Origin: Microbacterium phyllosphaerae
GTDB taxonomy: Bacteria; Actinomycetota; Actinomycetes; Actinomycetales; Microbacteriaceae
Direction: 5' to 3'
NCBI RefSeq assembly: GCF_017876435.1
Contig: NZ_JAGIOA010000001.1
Coordinates: forward strand, 1,798,001 to 1,862,000
Length of the DNA stretch: 64,000 bases
Below, one piece after another: positions 9,415 to 18,394 of this stretch (position 1 is the stretch's first letter; the number at the start of each line of letters is the position of its first letter). The position numbers and the translations under genes are program-made. The notes under the pieces were generated by a model. It was given only the letters and a program-made list of their open reading frames with translations, was not told where the DNA came from and did not search any database.

Positions 9415-10893
9415 TCAGTGTCCGCCGTGTGCTCCACCGGCGATGTCGTCGGCAGGCTTCGTGACGAACGCACTGAGCGCGACAGCCGCAAGAGAGATGA
9501 TCGCGGCGATCAGGAACGCCATGCGCGCGCCGGGGGCTCCTGCGGCGGCCGTCTCCAGCCCCTCCGCTTCACCTGCGTGCAGGATGGCCGAGTACGTCAC
9601 GGTGAGCACGGCGACACCGGCCGCTCCACCGACCTGCTGGAGCGTGTTGAGCACCGCGGAACCGTGCGAGTAGAGCGAGCGCTGCAGCGACCCGAGCGAG
9701 GCGGAGAACAGCGGCGTGAATGACATGGCGAGACCGACCGACATCGCGGCCTGCACGATGATGAGCACCCACCACACGGTGTGCTCGCCCACGGTCGAGT
9801 AATAGAACAGCGCCGCTGAGACGAGGATCGTTCCGGGGATCAGCAGCGGGCGGGTGCCGCGTGCGTCATAGACGCGACCCATGATCGGACCCAGCAGACC
9901 CATGAGCACGGAGCCCGGCAGCAGGATGAGGCCGGACTCGAGGGCGTTGAGCCCGGCGACGTTCTGCAGGTACTGGGGAAGCAGGGTCAGCGTGCCGAAC
10001 ATCGACAGCGCGAGGATCGTCATGATGATGACCGAGAACGTGAAGTTCGCCGAACGGAAGACCCGCAGGTCGAGAAGCGCGTCATCGACCCGCTGCAGCA
10101 CGAGCTGGCGCCACACGAAGAGGGCGAGCGCGACGGCACCCACGACGAGTGCGACGATTCCGGTCGTCTCGCCCGAGCCGCCCTCGCCGCCGAACTGGCT
10201 CAGACCGAACACGATGCCGCCGAAGCCGAGCGCAGCGAGCGGGATCGAGAGCACGTCGAGGGGGACCTTGCGGGTCTCGCCGAGGTTCGTCATCCACTTG
10301 GCTCCGATGAGGAGCGAGACCAGGGCGATCGGCAGGATGATCGCGAACAGCGCGCGCCAGTGCAGCGTCTCGAGTACGGCGCCGGCGAGCGTCGGGCCGA
10401 TCGCGGGAGCGAGCGAGATGACCAGGCCGACTCGACCCATCATGCGACCACGCGACTGCGGCGGGACGACGTTCATGATGGTGGTCATCAGCAGGGGCAT
10501 CATGATTCCGGTGCCGGCCGCCTGGATGACGCGACCCACGAGCAGAACGGCGAACCCGGGCGCGACGAGGGCGACCAGGGTTCCCAGCGAGAACGAGATC
10601 ATCGCGGCGATGAAGACCTGGCGCGTCGTGAAGCGCTGCAGGATGAATCCTGTGGTCGGGATGACGACGGCCATCGTCAGCATGAACGCGCTCGTGAGCC
10701 ACTGGCCGAGCTCGGGCGGGATGCCGAGATCCACGTTCAGGTGGGGGATCGCGATGCCCATCGTCGTTTCGTTGAGGATGGCGACGAACGCGGCGACGAG
10801 CAGGAGCCAGATCACGCGCATGTCACTGCGTGCGATCTCGCCTCCGGGTGCGGCAGGGGGCGTGGTGATCGACCCGGTGTCGACGGCAGACAT
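9415..10893 (-). CDS. MFS efflux transporter, DHA2-like
   Basis: 492 residues from an ATG at 10893 with a near-perfect AGGAGG 4 bp upstream. About 14 hydrophobic helices and the motif-C-like G-P-T-L-A-G region in the fifth helix point to a drug:proton antiporter of the DHA2 type; M-G-I-A-I-P-H-L near the first helix is typical. The protein ends in a His/Gly tail. The substrate is unknown. TACGCT (10952-10957) with AATGAA 17 bp upstream forms a likely promoter, and a TTCGGA inverted repeat covers that -35 region, so regulation by a TetR- or MarR-like repressor is plausible; no such repressor gene is adjacent. Confidence 0.93.
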   Translation of the reverse strand: MSAVDTGSITTPPAAPGGEIARSDMRVIWLLLVAAFVAILNETTMGIAIPHLNVDLGIPPELGQWLTSAFMLTMAVVIPTTGFILQRFTTRQVFIAAMISFSLGTLVALVAPGFAVLLVGRVIQAAGTGIMMPLLMTTIMNVVPPQSRGRMMGRVGLVISLAPAIGPTLAGAVLETLHWRALFAIILPIALVSLLIGAKWMTNLGETRKVPLDVLSIPLAALGFGGIVFGLSQFGGEGGSGETTGIVALVVGAVALALFVWRQLVLQRVDDALLDLRVFRSANFTFSVIIMTILALSMFGTLTLLPQYLQNVAGLNALESGLILLPGSVLMGLLGPIMGRVYDARGTRPLLIPGTILVSAALFYYSTVGEHTVWWVLIIVQAAMSVGLAMSFTPLFSASLGSLQRSLYSHGSAVLNTLQQVGGAAGVAVLTVTYSAILHAGEAEGLETAAAGAPGARMAFLIAAIISLAAVALSAFVTKPADDIAGGAHGGH

Positions 10894-10951
10894 ACGGCCT
10901 CCTAGGCACTGAAGAGGGGGGAGAGATCGCGCGAGTGCGCGGGGACCACTC

Positions 10952-10985
10952 AGCGTAACCACAGGTTCGGACATTTCATTCCGAA
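10952..10985 (-). promoter_or_regulatory. efflux pump promoter with inverted repeat over -35
   Basis: On the minus strand TACGCT (10952-10957) and AATGAA (10975-10980), 17 bp apart, make a -10/-35 pair for the efflux gene. The inverted repeat TTCGGA-N8-TCCGAA (10966-10985) overlaps the -35 box, as expected for a repressor operator. The binding protein is unknown. Confidence 0.5.
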
Positions 10986-11064
10986 TCGGGGTGAATCCGC
11001 TCTCAGCGGACCGTCCGGATGCCGCGGGCGGCCCGGCGTCCGCCACGCTGACTACGCTGGCGAC

Positions 11065-13110
11065 ATGAGCATGGGTGGAATGCACGGCGGGTTCCGTCGC
11101 GTGGACGAAGACACGCAGCGTCGCCTCAACGCCGACGCCCCGAGTATCAGCGGACTGGGAGCCAGAGTCGTCACCCTCTTCCGCCCGTACCGGTGGCGTA
11201 TCTTCTGGACGGGCGTGCTCGTCGTCATCGGCGCGGGCATCGCGGTGATCCCGCCACTGATCGTCCAGCGCATCTTCGACGACGCGCTGTTCCCCGTCGC
11301 CGGTGGCGGCCCGCAGCTGCAGCTGCTCATCTGGCTCGTCTCGGGGATGGTCGGACTGTTCCTCCTCTCGGCCGTACTCGGCGTCGCCCAGACCTGGCTC
11401 ACCTCGACGGTGGGCAACAGCGTCACGGGTGATCTGCGAGTGCGGCTCTTCGAGCATCTTCAGGCGATGGAACTCGGATTCTTCACGCGCACCAAGACCG
11501 GAGTGATCCAGTCGCGCCTGCAGAATGACGTCGGTGGCGTCTCCGGCGTGCTGACGAACACGGTCACCAGCATCCTGGGCAACGTCGTCACGGTGATCGC
11601 CTCGCTCGTCGCGATGATCCTGATCGACTGGCGTCTGACTCTGATCGCGGTCGTGCTGATGCCGTTCCTGATCATCGTGCAGCGACGAGTCGGGCAGGTG
11701 CGTGCGCGCATCGCCGGCGAGACGCAGGAATCGCTGTCCGAGCTCACCTCGATCACGCAGGAGACGCTGAGCGTGTCGGGGATGCTGCTGTCGAAGGCGT
11801 TCAACCGTCAGCGCACCGAATCCCAGCGGTACCAGGCCGAGAACCGCAATCAGGTGAAGCTCCAGGTGCGACGAGCCATGAGCGGTCAGGGCTTCTTCGC
11901 TGTCGTCCAGGTGCTCATGGCGAGCGTCCCGGCCGTGATCTACCTCGTCTCCGGCTACCTGATCGCCGGCGGCACGGGCGCGATCACGGCCGGTACGGTC
12001 GTGGCGTTCACCACCGTGCAGGCGCGACTGCTCCAGCCGTTGATGGGCCTCATGCGGGTGTCGCTGGACCTGCAGACGTCGTCGGCACTGTTCGCGCGCA
12101 TCTTCGAGTACCTGGATCTGGTCCCCGAGATCCAGGATGCTCCCGACGCGATCTCCGTCTCCGAGGCGCCGGGTCCGCGGGGGCGCATCGAGTTCGCCGA
12201 TGTCGTGTTCCGCTATCCCGATGCAGCGCCTGACGCGCGGCCTACTCTGCAGGGGGTGTCGTTCGTCGCAGAGCCGGGGCAGCACGTCGCGTTCGTCGGC
12301 CCCTCGGGCGCGGGCAAGACGACGGTGCTCTACCTCGCACCGCGCCTGTACGAGGCGCACGGCGGGGCGGTGCTCTTCGCGGGGGCCGATGTCCGCACGC
12401 TCACCCAGGAGTCGATCATCGATCAGGTGGGCATCGTCTCGCAGGAGACGTACCTGTTCCACGCGACGATCCGCGAGAACCTGCTCTATGCGAAGCCGGA
12501 GGCGACCGAGGCCGAGGTCATCGCCGCCTGCCGGGCCGCCAACATCCATCACATCATCGACGGTTTCGAAGACGGCTACGACACCGTCGTGGGAGAGCGC
12601 GGGTACCGGCTCTCGGGCGGGGAGAAGCAGCGCATCGCGATCGCCCGCGTGCTGTTGAAAGACCCTCCCGTGCTGCTGCTCGACGAAGCCACCTCGGCGC
12701 TCGACACCGTCTCGGAGCGCGTCGTGCAGGAGGCCCTCGACGAGGCGGCGAAGGGACGAACGACGCTCACGATCGCGCATCGGCTGTCGACGATCATCGG
12801 TGCAGACGTGATCCACGTCGTCGAGGCCGGTCAGATCGTCGAGTCGGGCACCCACTCAGAACTCCTCGCACACGGAGGGCTGTATGCGGAACTGGCCGCG
12901 CAGCAGGTCGCGGCCTCGCGCGTGCTCGACACCGAGACGGCGATCGAAGAGACCGTCTCGGGCGGAGTGCGCGCCGCGCTCACGGATCGCAGGGCCGACC
13001 GTGCACCCGAGGACTCGGCGGGAGCGGATGCGGTCGCAGCCCTCACGGCGCCGGTGCCGCTGCTCGATGCCTCGCGCGCGGACGAGAGGGTCTATCCCGC
13101 CGAAGGGTGA
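11065..13110 (+). CDS. ABC exporter, fused permease and ATPase
   Basis: 681 residues. An N-terminal six-helix exporter domain (about 40-330) is followed by an ATPase domain with Walker A G-P-S-G-A-G-K-T-T from residue 412, signature L-S-G-G-E-K-Q-R from 516 and Walker B L-L-L-D-E-A-T-S-A-L-D. It is a half-transporter that should work as a homodimer exporting a lipid, drug or peptide; the substrate is unknown. The C-terminal 60 residues are an unusual acidic/Ala-rich extension. TACGCT at 11053-11058 lies 6 bp before the ATG, so the mRNA is probably leaderless. It is divergent from the DHA2-type pump. Confidence 0.93.
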   Translation: MSMGGMHGGFRRVDEDTQRRLNADAPSISGLGARVVTLFRPYRWRIFWTGVLVVIGAGIAVIPPLIVQRIFDDALFPVAGGGPQLQLLIWLVSGMVGLFLLSAVLGVAQTWLTSTVGNSVTGDLRVRLFEHLQAMELGFFTRTKTGVIQSRLQNDVGGVSGVLTNTVTSILGNVVTVIASLVAMILIDWRLTLIAVVLMPFLIIVQRRVGQVRARIAGETQESLSELTSITQETLSVSGMLLSKAFNRQRTESQRYQAENRNQVKLQVRRAMSGQGFFAVVQVLMASVPAVIYLVSGYLIAGGTGAITAGTVVAFTTVQARLLQPLMGLMRVSLDLQTSSALFARIFEYLDLVPEIQDAPDAISVSEAPGPRGRIEFADVVFRYPDAAPDARPTLQGVSFVAEPGQHVAFVGPSGAGKTTVLYLAPRLYEAHGGAVLFAGADVRTLTQESIIDQVGIVSQETYLFHATIRENLLYAKPEATEAEVIAACRAANIHHIIDGFEDGYDTVVGERGYRLSGGEKQRIAIARVLLKDPPVLLLDEATSALDTVSERVVQEALDEAAKGRTTLTIAHRLSTIIGADVIHVVEAGQIVESGTHSELLAHGGLYAELAAQQVAASRVLDTETAIEETVSGGVRAALTDRRADRAPEDSAGADAVAALTAPVPLLDASRADERVYPAEG

Positions 13111-13117
13111 GACGCGC

Positions 13118-13891
13118 TCAGTGCACCGACAGTCCACCGTCGATGAAGAGGGACTGCCCGGTGACGTAGCCCGACCCCCGGCCGGCGAGGAACACGGCCG
13201 CGGCGGCGAAGTCCGCCGGCAGCCCGTTCCGCCCGATCATCGTGCGGGCGGCGAGGGCGGCGATCTGCGCCGGGTCCTCCTGCAGTCGCGCGTTCAGCGG
13301 GGTCAGCACGAACCCGGGGACGAGCGAGTTGCTCGTGACGCCCGTGCCACCCCAGGCCTCGGCCTCCGACCGCATCAACGACTCCACGGCCCCCTTCGAT
13401 GCTCCGTAGACGCCGCTCCCCACGAAGGCGCGATGCGCCTGCTGCGAGCTGATGTGGATGAGGCGCCCGAAACCCCGCTCCGCCATTCCGGAGGCGAAGC
13501 GCTGACCCAGCAGGAACGGGGCGAGCGCATTGACGGTCATCGTCGCGTCCCAATCGTCCTCCGTGATCTCTGCGAACGGGGGACGGATGTTGATGCCCGC
13601 GGAGTTCACGAGGATGTCAGGCTCTCCGAAGGGCGCGGCGGCCGCATCGGCCACGGCGTGGATCCCGTCGCGGGTGCTGAGGTCGCCCACGACGCCCGCC
13701 GCGCGGCATCCGGCGTCCGTGAGTTCGCGGACCGTCTCGTCGATGCGCTCGGAACCGCGGGCGACGATCACCGTCGCGGCTCCCGCCTTGGCGAGAGCCG
13801 TCGCGATCCCACGACCGATTCCCGAACTGCCTCCGGTCACGACCGCGGTGCGGCCCTCGAGCGAGAACAGGTCGGCGAGGTAGTCGTTCAT
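13118..13891 (-). CDS. short-chain dehydrogenase/reductase
   Basis: 257 residues from the ATG at 13891, which has AAGGAG just upstream. It is a classical SDR: the NAD(P) motif T-G-G-S-S-G-I-G at 19-26, N-S-A-G, the active-site Ser in H-I-S-S and the Y-G-A-S-K catalytic pair (YxxxK). The C-terminus has the usual V-T-G-Q-S-L-F-I-D-G-G ending. It oxidises or reduces a hydroxyl/carbonyl substrate that cannot be named. Its start is 20 bp after the glycosyltransferase stop on the same strand, so the two may form an operon. Confidence 0.92.
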   Translation of the reverse strand: MNDYLADLFSLEGRTAVVTGGSSGIGRGIATALAKAGAATVIVARGSERIDETVRELTDAGCRAAGVVGDLSTRDGIHAVADAAAAPFGEPDILVNSAGINIRPPFAEITEDDWDATMTVNALAPFLLGQRFASGMAERGFGRLIHISSQQAHRAFVGSGVYGASKGAVESLMRSEAEAWGGTGVTSNSLVPGFVLTPLNARLQEDPAQIAALAARTMIGRNGLPADFAAAAVFLAGRGSGYVTGQSLFIDGGLSVH

Positions 13892-13911
13892 GGGTCTCCT
13901 TGGACGTACAC

Positions 13912-14859
13912 TCACCAGGCCAGGGCGGCGGTGAGACGGGGATCGGGGGTGGCCCCGGAGTACTCCGGCAGCGCCTGGATCTCGGCGACGAACGCCTCGA
14001 CCTCCGCCGCGTAGGCCGGGTCGGGGTGGGTCGCAGCGATGTCGAGAAGCGGGGGCAGGTCCATCGCCAGGATCAGTTCGAGACGCGCGGTCACGGCGGC
14101 GTGCGCACCGGCGTCATGGAGCACGCGGATGCCGCCGCGCAGCGCCGTGAGGTAATCACGGAGCACCGGCAGCTGCGCCCGACCCTGCGTGATCGAGGTC
14201 CCGTCGGCGCGGAGCCGCCAGCGGACGACCGTGTCGGGGATCACATCGAATGCCCGTGCCCGCGTGTACATCAGCTGGGCCACGACCTGATCCTCGTACG
14301 CGACCCCTTCGGGGAACCTCAGATCGCTCCACAGCTCTGTGCGGCTGACCTTCGACCAGGCGACGATGTTGGCGCTCGCTCGGGGGTGCTCGACGATCGT
14401 GGTGCCGAGTCGCACCGGCGAGGTCGCGGCCGCGACCCAGGGCTGCACGCGCCCGGGGACATAGCGCTCGCCGTCGAAGCGCGACCGCACGTAGGCACCG
14501 GCGACGAAGTCGCTCCCGGTCTCTGCGAGGGTTCCGATGAGTCGCTCGAGAGCAGTGGAGGTCAGCTCGTCATCGCCGTCGAGAAACCCGACCATCGGGG
14601 TGTCGACGAGCTCGATGCCCGCGTTCCGCGCGGCGCCGAGCCCCCGAGACGCCTCATGTCGCACGAAGCGGAACCGCGGATCGGATGCTGCGGCCTCGGC
14701 GAAGATCCGGGCGGTGTCATCGGTCGATCCGTCGTCGATCAGGATCGCGTGCCATCGGGGTTCGGTCTGCGCGCGCAGCGAATCGAGTGCGGCCGGAGCG
14801 AAGGCGGCGATGTCGCGGCCGGGGACGATCAGAGTCACGATCGGGGCGGTGGCGGTCAC
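13912..14859 (-). CDS. family 2 glycosyltransferase
   Basis: 315 residues from a GTG at 14859; TAGACT lies exactly 6 bp upstream, so it is probably leaderless. The GT-A fold of family 2 is clear: I-V-P-G-R-D at the first strand, I-D-D-G-S-T-D-D-T at 41-49 and the metal/nucleotide motif D-G-D at 94-96. No membrane helix, so cytoplasmic and probably acting on an envelope precursor. The C-terminal 90 residues resemble the helical tail of actinobacterial cell-wall glycosyltransferases. Sugar donor and acceptor unknown. It is upstream of the SDR gene. Confidence 0.88.
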   Translation of the reverse strand: MTATAPIVTLIVPGRDIAAFAPAALDSLRAQTEPRWHAILIDDGSTDDTARIFAEAAASDPRFRFVRHEASRGLGAARNAGIELVDTPMVGFLDGDDELTSTALERLIGTLAETGSDFVAGAYVRSRFDGERYVPGRVQPWVAAATSPVRLGTTIVEHPRASANIVAWSKVSRTELWSDLRFPEGVAYEDQVVAQLMYTRARAFDVIPDTVVRWRLRADGTSITQGRAQLPVLRDYLTALRGGIRVLHDAGAHAAVTARLELILAMDLPPLLDIAATHPDPAYAAEVEAFVAEIQALPEYSGATPDPRLTAALAW

Positions 14860-14895
14860 CAGCCGAGTCTACGGCCGCTGAACAGGGTGTCTTCC

Positions 14896-16035
14896 TCAGT
14901 GGCCTGCGACGGCGCGCACCGACTCCGCCACGAGGTTTCCGAGCCGGTCGGGCAGGTCCTCGGGGAGCGGGTCGCGGCCGAACGTGAAGCGCACCGACGT
15001 CTGCGCGACGGACGGCTCCACGCCGCTGGCGAGGAGCACGTGGGAGGGTTCGTCGCTTCCCGCTGCGCATGCCGATCCACTCGAGGAGACGACGCCTCGG
15101 CGCTCCAGTTCGAGCAGCACGGCTTCACCGCTCACACCGGTGAACGTGAAGCTCGCCGTGGCGGGAAGCCGCCTGATCGGATCACCCGTGAGCGCCGACT
15201 GCGGCACGAGGGAGAGGACAGCGGCGATGAACCGCTGCGTCGTCGCGCCGATGCGACTGCTCAGCGCCTCGCGCTCCGCCTCGGCGAGATCCAATGCCAC
15301 GGCGAGTCCGACGGCCCCCGCGACGTTCTCGGTCCCCGAGCGGCGGCCGCGCTCCTGCCCGCCCCCGTGCAGGAGCGGCTCGAGCGCGAGCCGTCCGCGC
15401 ACGGCGAGAGCGCCGATCCCCTTGGGGGCTCCGAGCTTGTGCCCGGCGATCGCGATCGCGTCCGCCCCGAGCTCCGCGAGCGGCAGCCACCCGGCGGACT
15501 GCACGGCGTCGACGTGCAACGGAACCCGTGCGGACCGGCTCACCTCCGTGAGCGCCGCCATGTCCTGGATCGTTCCGATCTCATTGTTGGCGTGCCCGAG
15601 GGCGACGAGCGCGGTGTCGTCGCGGATCGCCTCATGAAGCGAGACCGCGGAGATCCGGCCCTGTGGATCGACGGGTGCGGCCGTGACCTCGACATCATGG
15701 AAGCGTCGCAGATAGTCGGCGGACTCCAGGATCGACTCGTGCTCGATCGGCGAGACCACCAGATGACGCCGGCCGTCGGCGAGAGCGGCGAGCACGATCC
15801 CCTTGACCGCGAGGTTGTTGGCCTCGGTGCCGCCGCCGGTGAACACGACGTCGCCGCTGCGCATGCCGAGCGCTCGCGCGACCCGCGACCGCGCATCGTC
15901 GAGCGCGCTCGCCGCAGCCTCGCCATAGGTGTGATGACTCGAGGGGTTGCCGAACACTCCCGTGAGGTAGGGACGCATCGCATCGAGCACCTCCGGCCGG
16001 ACCGGGGCAGACGCCGCGTGATCGAGGTAGAGCAT
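14896..16035 (-). CDS. cysteine desulfurase, last gene of the NAD operon
   Basis: 379 residues from the ATG at 16035; an overlapping TTG at 16044 is an alternative. It is a NifS/IscS-type enzyme that frees sulfur from cysteine: PLP is bound by Lys in G-H-K-L-G-A-P-K-G, and the persulfide Cys lies in S-S-G-S-A-C-A-A-G. N-terminal L-Y-L-D-H-A-A-S-A-P is typical. It follows nadC with only a few bases between stop and start. In several bacteria a NifS-like protein encoded with nadA matures the NadA 4Fe-4S cluster; that role is inferred from the operon. Confidence 0.92.
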   Translation of the reverse strand: MLYLDHAASAPVRPEVLDAMRPYLTGVFGNPSSHHTYGEAAASALDDARSRVARALGMRSGDVVFTGGGTEANNLAVKGIVLAALADGRRHLVVSPIEHESILESADYLRRFHDVEVTAAPVDPQGRISAVSLHEAIRDDTALVALGHANNEIGTIQDMAALTEVSRSARVPLHVDAVQSAGWLPLAELGADAIAIAGHKLGAPKGIGALAVRGRLALEPLLHGGGQERGRRSGTENVAGAVGLAVALDLAEAEREALSSRIGATTQRFIAAVLSLVPQSALTGDPIRRLPATASFTFTGVSGEAVLLELERRGVVSSSGSACAAGSDEPSHVLLASGVEPSVAQTSVRFTFGRDPLPEDLPDRLGNLVAESVRAVAGH

Positions 16036-16040
16036 CGGAG

Positions 16041-16892
16041 TCAATCGATCCGCACGTCCAGGCCGAGATCGAGCGCTCGCGCCGAGTGGGTCAGAGCCCC
16101 GACCGAGATCACGTCCACACCGGTCCTCGCGATCTCGCCGACGGTGTCGAGGTTCACCCCGCCCGACGCCTCGACCTGGGCACGGTCGCCGATCAGCGTC
16201 ACGCCGGCACGAAGATCGTCCACGGAGAAGTTGTCGAGCAGCACGGTGTGCGCTCCGCCGTCGAGCACGGCGGGGATCTGATCGAGCCGGTCGACCTCGA
16301 CGACCACATGGGTCGTGTGGGGCAGCCGTGAGAAGGCCTCTCGCAGAGCGGTGGCCAGGTCGACACCCGAGCGCTGGAGCACCGCGAGATGGTTATCCTT
16401 GGCCATCACGGCATCCGACAGCGAGTACCGATGGTTGTGGCCGCGGCCCGAGGTCACCGCATGCCGCTCGAACGCGCGGAGGCCGGGGGTGGTCTTGCGG
16501 GTGTCCGCGATGCGCGCCGAGGTGCCCTCGATCGCTCGCACATAAGCGTCGGTCAGCGTGGCGATGCCGCTCATCCGCTGCGTGAAATTCAGCGCGATGC
16601 GCTCGGCGGTGAGGATGCCGCGGGCCGACCCCGAGACCGAGGCGAGCACGTCACCGGGAGTGAAGCGATCGCCGTCGCCGACGTGCACGTCGATCGTGAT
16701 CGATGGATCTGTGAGGGTGAAGGCGGCCGAGAACACGTCTCCTCCGCTGAAGATCCCCTCTTCCCTGGCGACCAGATCGGCGGTGGCGGTCGCGTCGGCG
16801 GGGAGCAGCGTGGTGCTGGTGAGGTCACCCCACGGAGCATCCTCCTCCAGGGCTGCGCCCACGACACGGGTGATGAGTGCGGGCGTGAGCAT
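16041..16892 (-). CDS. nadC: nicotinate-nucleotide pyrophosphorylase (quinolinate phosphoribosyltransferase)
   Basis: 283 residues from the ATG at 16892, sharing one base with the nadB stop (TGATG), so translation is coupled. It converts quinolinate and PRPP to nicotinate mononucleotide, the third step of de novo NAD synthesis. Characteristic segments are E-D-A-P-W-G-D-L-T-S near the N-terminus, T-R-K-T-T-P-G-L-R, H-N-H-R-Y-S-L-S-D and the late A-S-G-G-V-N-L. The length is normal for the family. Confidence 0.95.
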   Translation of the reverse strand: MLTPALITRVVGAALEEDAPWGDLTSTTLLPADATATADLVAREEGIFSGGDVFSAAFTLTDPSITIDVHVGDGDRFTPGDVLASVSGSARGILTAERIALNFTQRMSGIATLTDAYVRAIEGTSARIADTRKTTPGLRAFERHAVTSGRGHNHRYSLSDAVMAKDNHLAVLQRSGVDLATALREAFSRLPHTTHVVVEVDRLDQIPAVLDGGAHTVLLDNFSVDDLRAGVTLIGDRAQVEASGGVNLDTVGEIARTGVDVISVGALTHSARALDLGLDVRID

Positions 16893-18394
16893 CAGACGGT
16901 CTCCAAGAGCGGCGAGGCGACGGGGTCGCGGTAGTGGGCACCGACCGATTCGGTGCGGGCGAGTGCGGCGGAGGCCGTGGACACGGCGAGGAGGAGCAGG
17001 TTGGCGTCCTCGCGTTCGGCGACGGTGACGGGGGCCGCTGCGGCGGAGAGCCAGAGGGTGAGGGAGTCGAGTGCTCGCTCGAGGCCCTCCTCTGTGCGGA
17101 GGAGCCCGACGTCGTCCCACATCAGCCGCTGCAGCGCGGCGCGGCTGAACGGCGTGCCGTCCACGCGCGGGAGCGGCGAGGCGCCGCGCCCGATGCTCGG
17201 GGTCTCCGCCGAGGGGGACGCCGCGGAGGTCGTCCAGGGCGTGCTCACGGCGGCAGCCGCGCGAGCCCCGAAGACCGCACCCTCGAGCAGCGAGTTCGAG
17301 GCGAGACGGTTGGCGCCGTGCACACCGGTGCGGGCGGCCTCTCCGACGGCGAAGAGGCCGGGGATCGACGTGCGGCCGTCGAGGTCGGTGACGACACCGC
17401 CCATCAGATAGTGCGCGGCAGGGGTCACCGGAATCGGCTCCTCACTCCAGTCGAAACCGCGCTCGCGGGTGACCCGGTCGATCGTCGGGAAGCGGTGCGC
17501 CAGCATGCGTGCGCCCAGCATCGTGGCGTCGAGACGCACGGGAGACCCCTGCGCGGCGGCCTGGCGCGCGATCGCGCGCGACACGACGTCGCGGGGAGCC
17601 AGTTCGCCGTCGGGGTGGGTGTCGAACACGAAGCGCCGACCGTCGACGTCGATGAGTGTCGCACCTTCACCGCGCACGGCCTCGGACACCAGGAATGCCG
17701 GGCCTTCGGCGAGGATCGTCGGGTGGAACTGCATGAACTCCAGATCCGCGACCGCCGCCCCGGCGCGGAGAGCGGCGGCGATGCCGTCGCCGGTGGTGCC
17801 GGCAGGATTCGTCGTGTGCGCGTAGAGGTGACCGGCCCCGCCCGTCGCGAGGATCACCGCATCTGCTGCGAGGTCTGAGACAGCTCCGTCGACGAGCACG
17901 CGGATGCCGCGTGCCTCGCCCTGCGTGACGATGAGGTCTGCGAGGAACGCGTGCTCGACGACGGTGATGGCCGCGTGACGAGTGGCCGCGGCCAGCGCAC
18001 GGGCGATCGCCGCTCCGGTGGCGTCGCCGCCCGCGTGCACGATGCGGGCATGGCTGTGGGCGGCCTCGCGCCCGAGCAGCAGTTCGCCCTCGGGGGAGCG
18101 GTCGAAGGCGACGCCGCGAGCGATCAGTTCCGCGATCCTCGCGGCCGCATCCTGCACGAGCACGGCCACGGCAGCGGGATCCGACAGCCCCGCCCCCGCG
18201 CTGATCGTGTCGGATGCGTGCCGCGAGGCCGAGTCCTCCGGGCCGTACATCCCGGCCACGCCGCCCTGGGCGTACCCGGTGCACCCGTCACCGAGCGCAC
18301 CCTTGGTCACGACCGTGACCGCGTGCCCCGCCTCCTGTGCGTGCAGCGCGGCGGTGAGACCGGCGATGCCCGAACCGACGACGATGACGTTCAT
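16892..18394 (-). CDS. nadB: L-aspartate oxidase
   Basis: 500 residues. FAD-dependent enzyme oxidising L-aspartate to iminoaspartate, the substrate of NadA. The dinucleotide motif G-S-G-I-A-G is at 8-13; G-Y-A-Q-G-G, H-S-H-A-R, F-M-Q-F-H-P-T and the late M-G-G-V, G-E-A-A-R-T-G-V-H-G-A-N-R-L-A-S-N-S-L motifs are those of the succinate dehydrogenase flavoprotein/aspartate oxidase family. Its ATG overlaps the nadA stop in ATGA. A Ser/Pro-rich stretch before the helical C-terminal domain may be a linker. Confidence 0.95.
   Translation of the reverse strand: MNVIVVGSGIAGLTAALHAQEAGHAVTVVTKGALGDGCTGYAQGGVAGMYGPEDSASRHASDTISAGAGLSDPAAVAVLVQDAAARIAELIARGVAFDRSPEGELLLGREAAHSHARIVHAGGDATGAAIARALAAATRHAAITVVEHAFLADLIVTQGEARGIRVLVDGAVSDLAADAVILATGGAGHLYAHTTNPAGTTGDGIAAALRAGAAVADLEFMQFHPTILAEGPAFLVSEAVRGEGATLIDVDGRRFVFDTHPDGELAPRDVVSRAIARQAAAQGSPVRLDATMLGARMLAHRFPTIDRVTRERGFDWSEEPIPVTPAAHYLMGGVVTDLDGRTSIPGLFAVGEAARTGVHGANRLASNSLLEGAVFGARAAAAVSTPWTTSAASPSAETPSIGRGASPLPRVDGTPFSRAALQRLMWDDVGLLRTEEGLERALDSLTLWLSAAAAPVTVAEREDANLLLLAVSTASAALARTESVGAHYRDPVASPLLETV

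Noticed and set aside
12856-14014. Plus-strand frame running from the ABC exporter end across the SDR gene
   Set aside because: It overlaps two well-supported genes in other frames and has low-complexity Arg/Gly composition.
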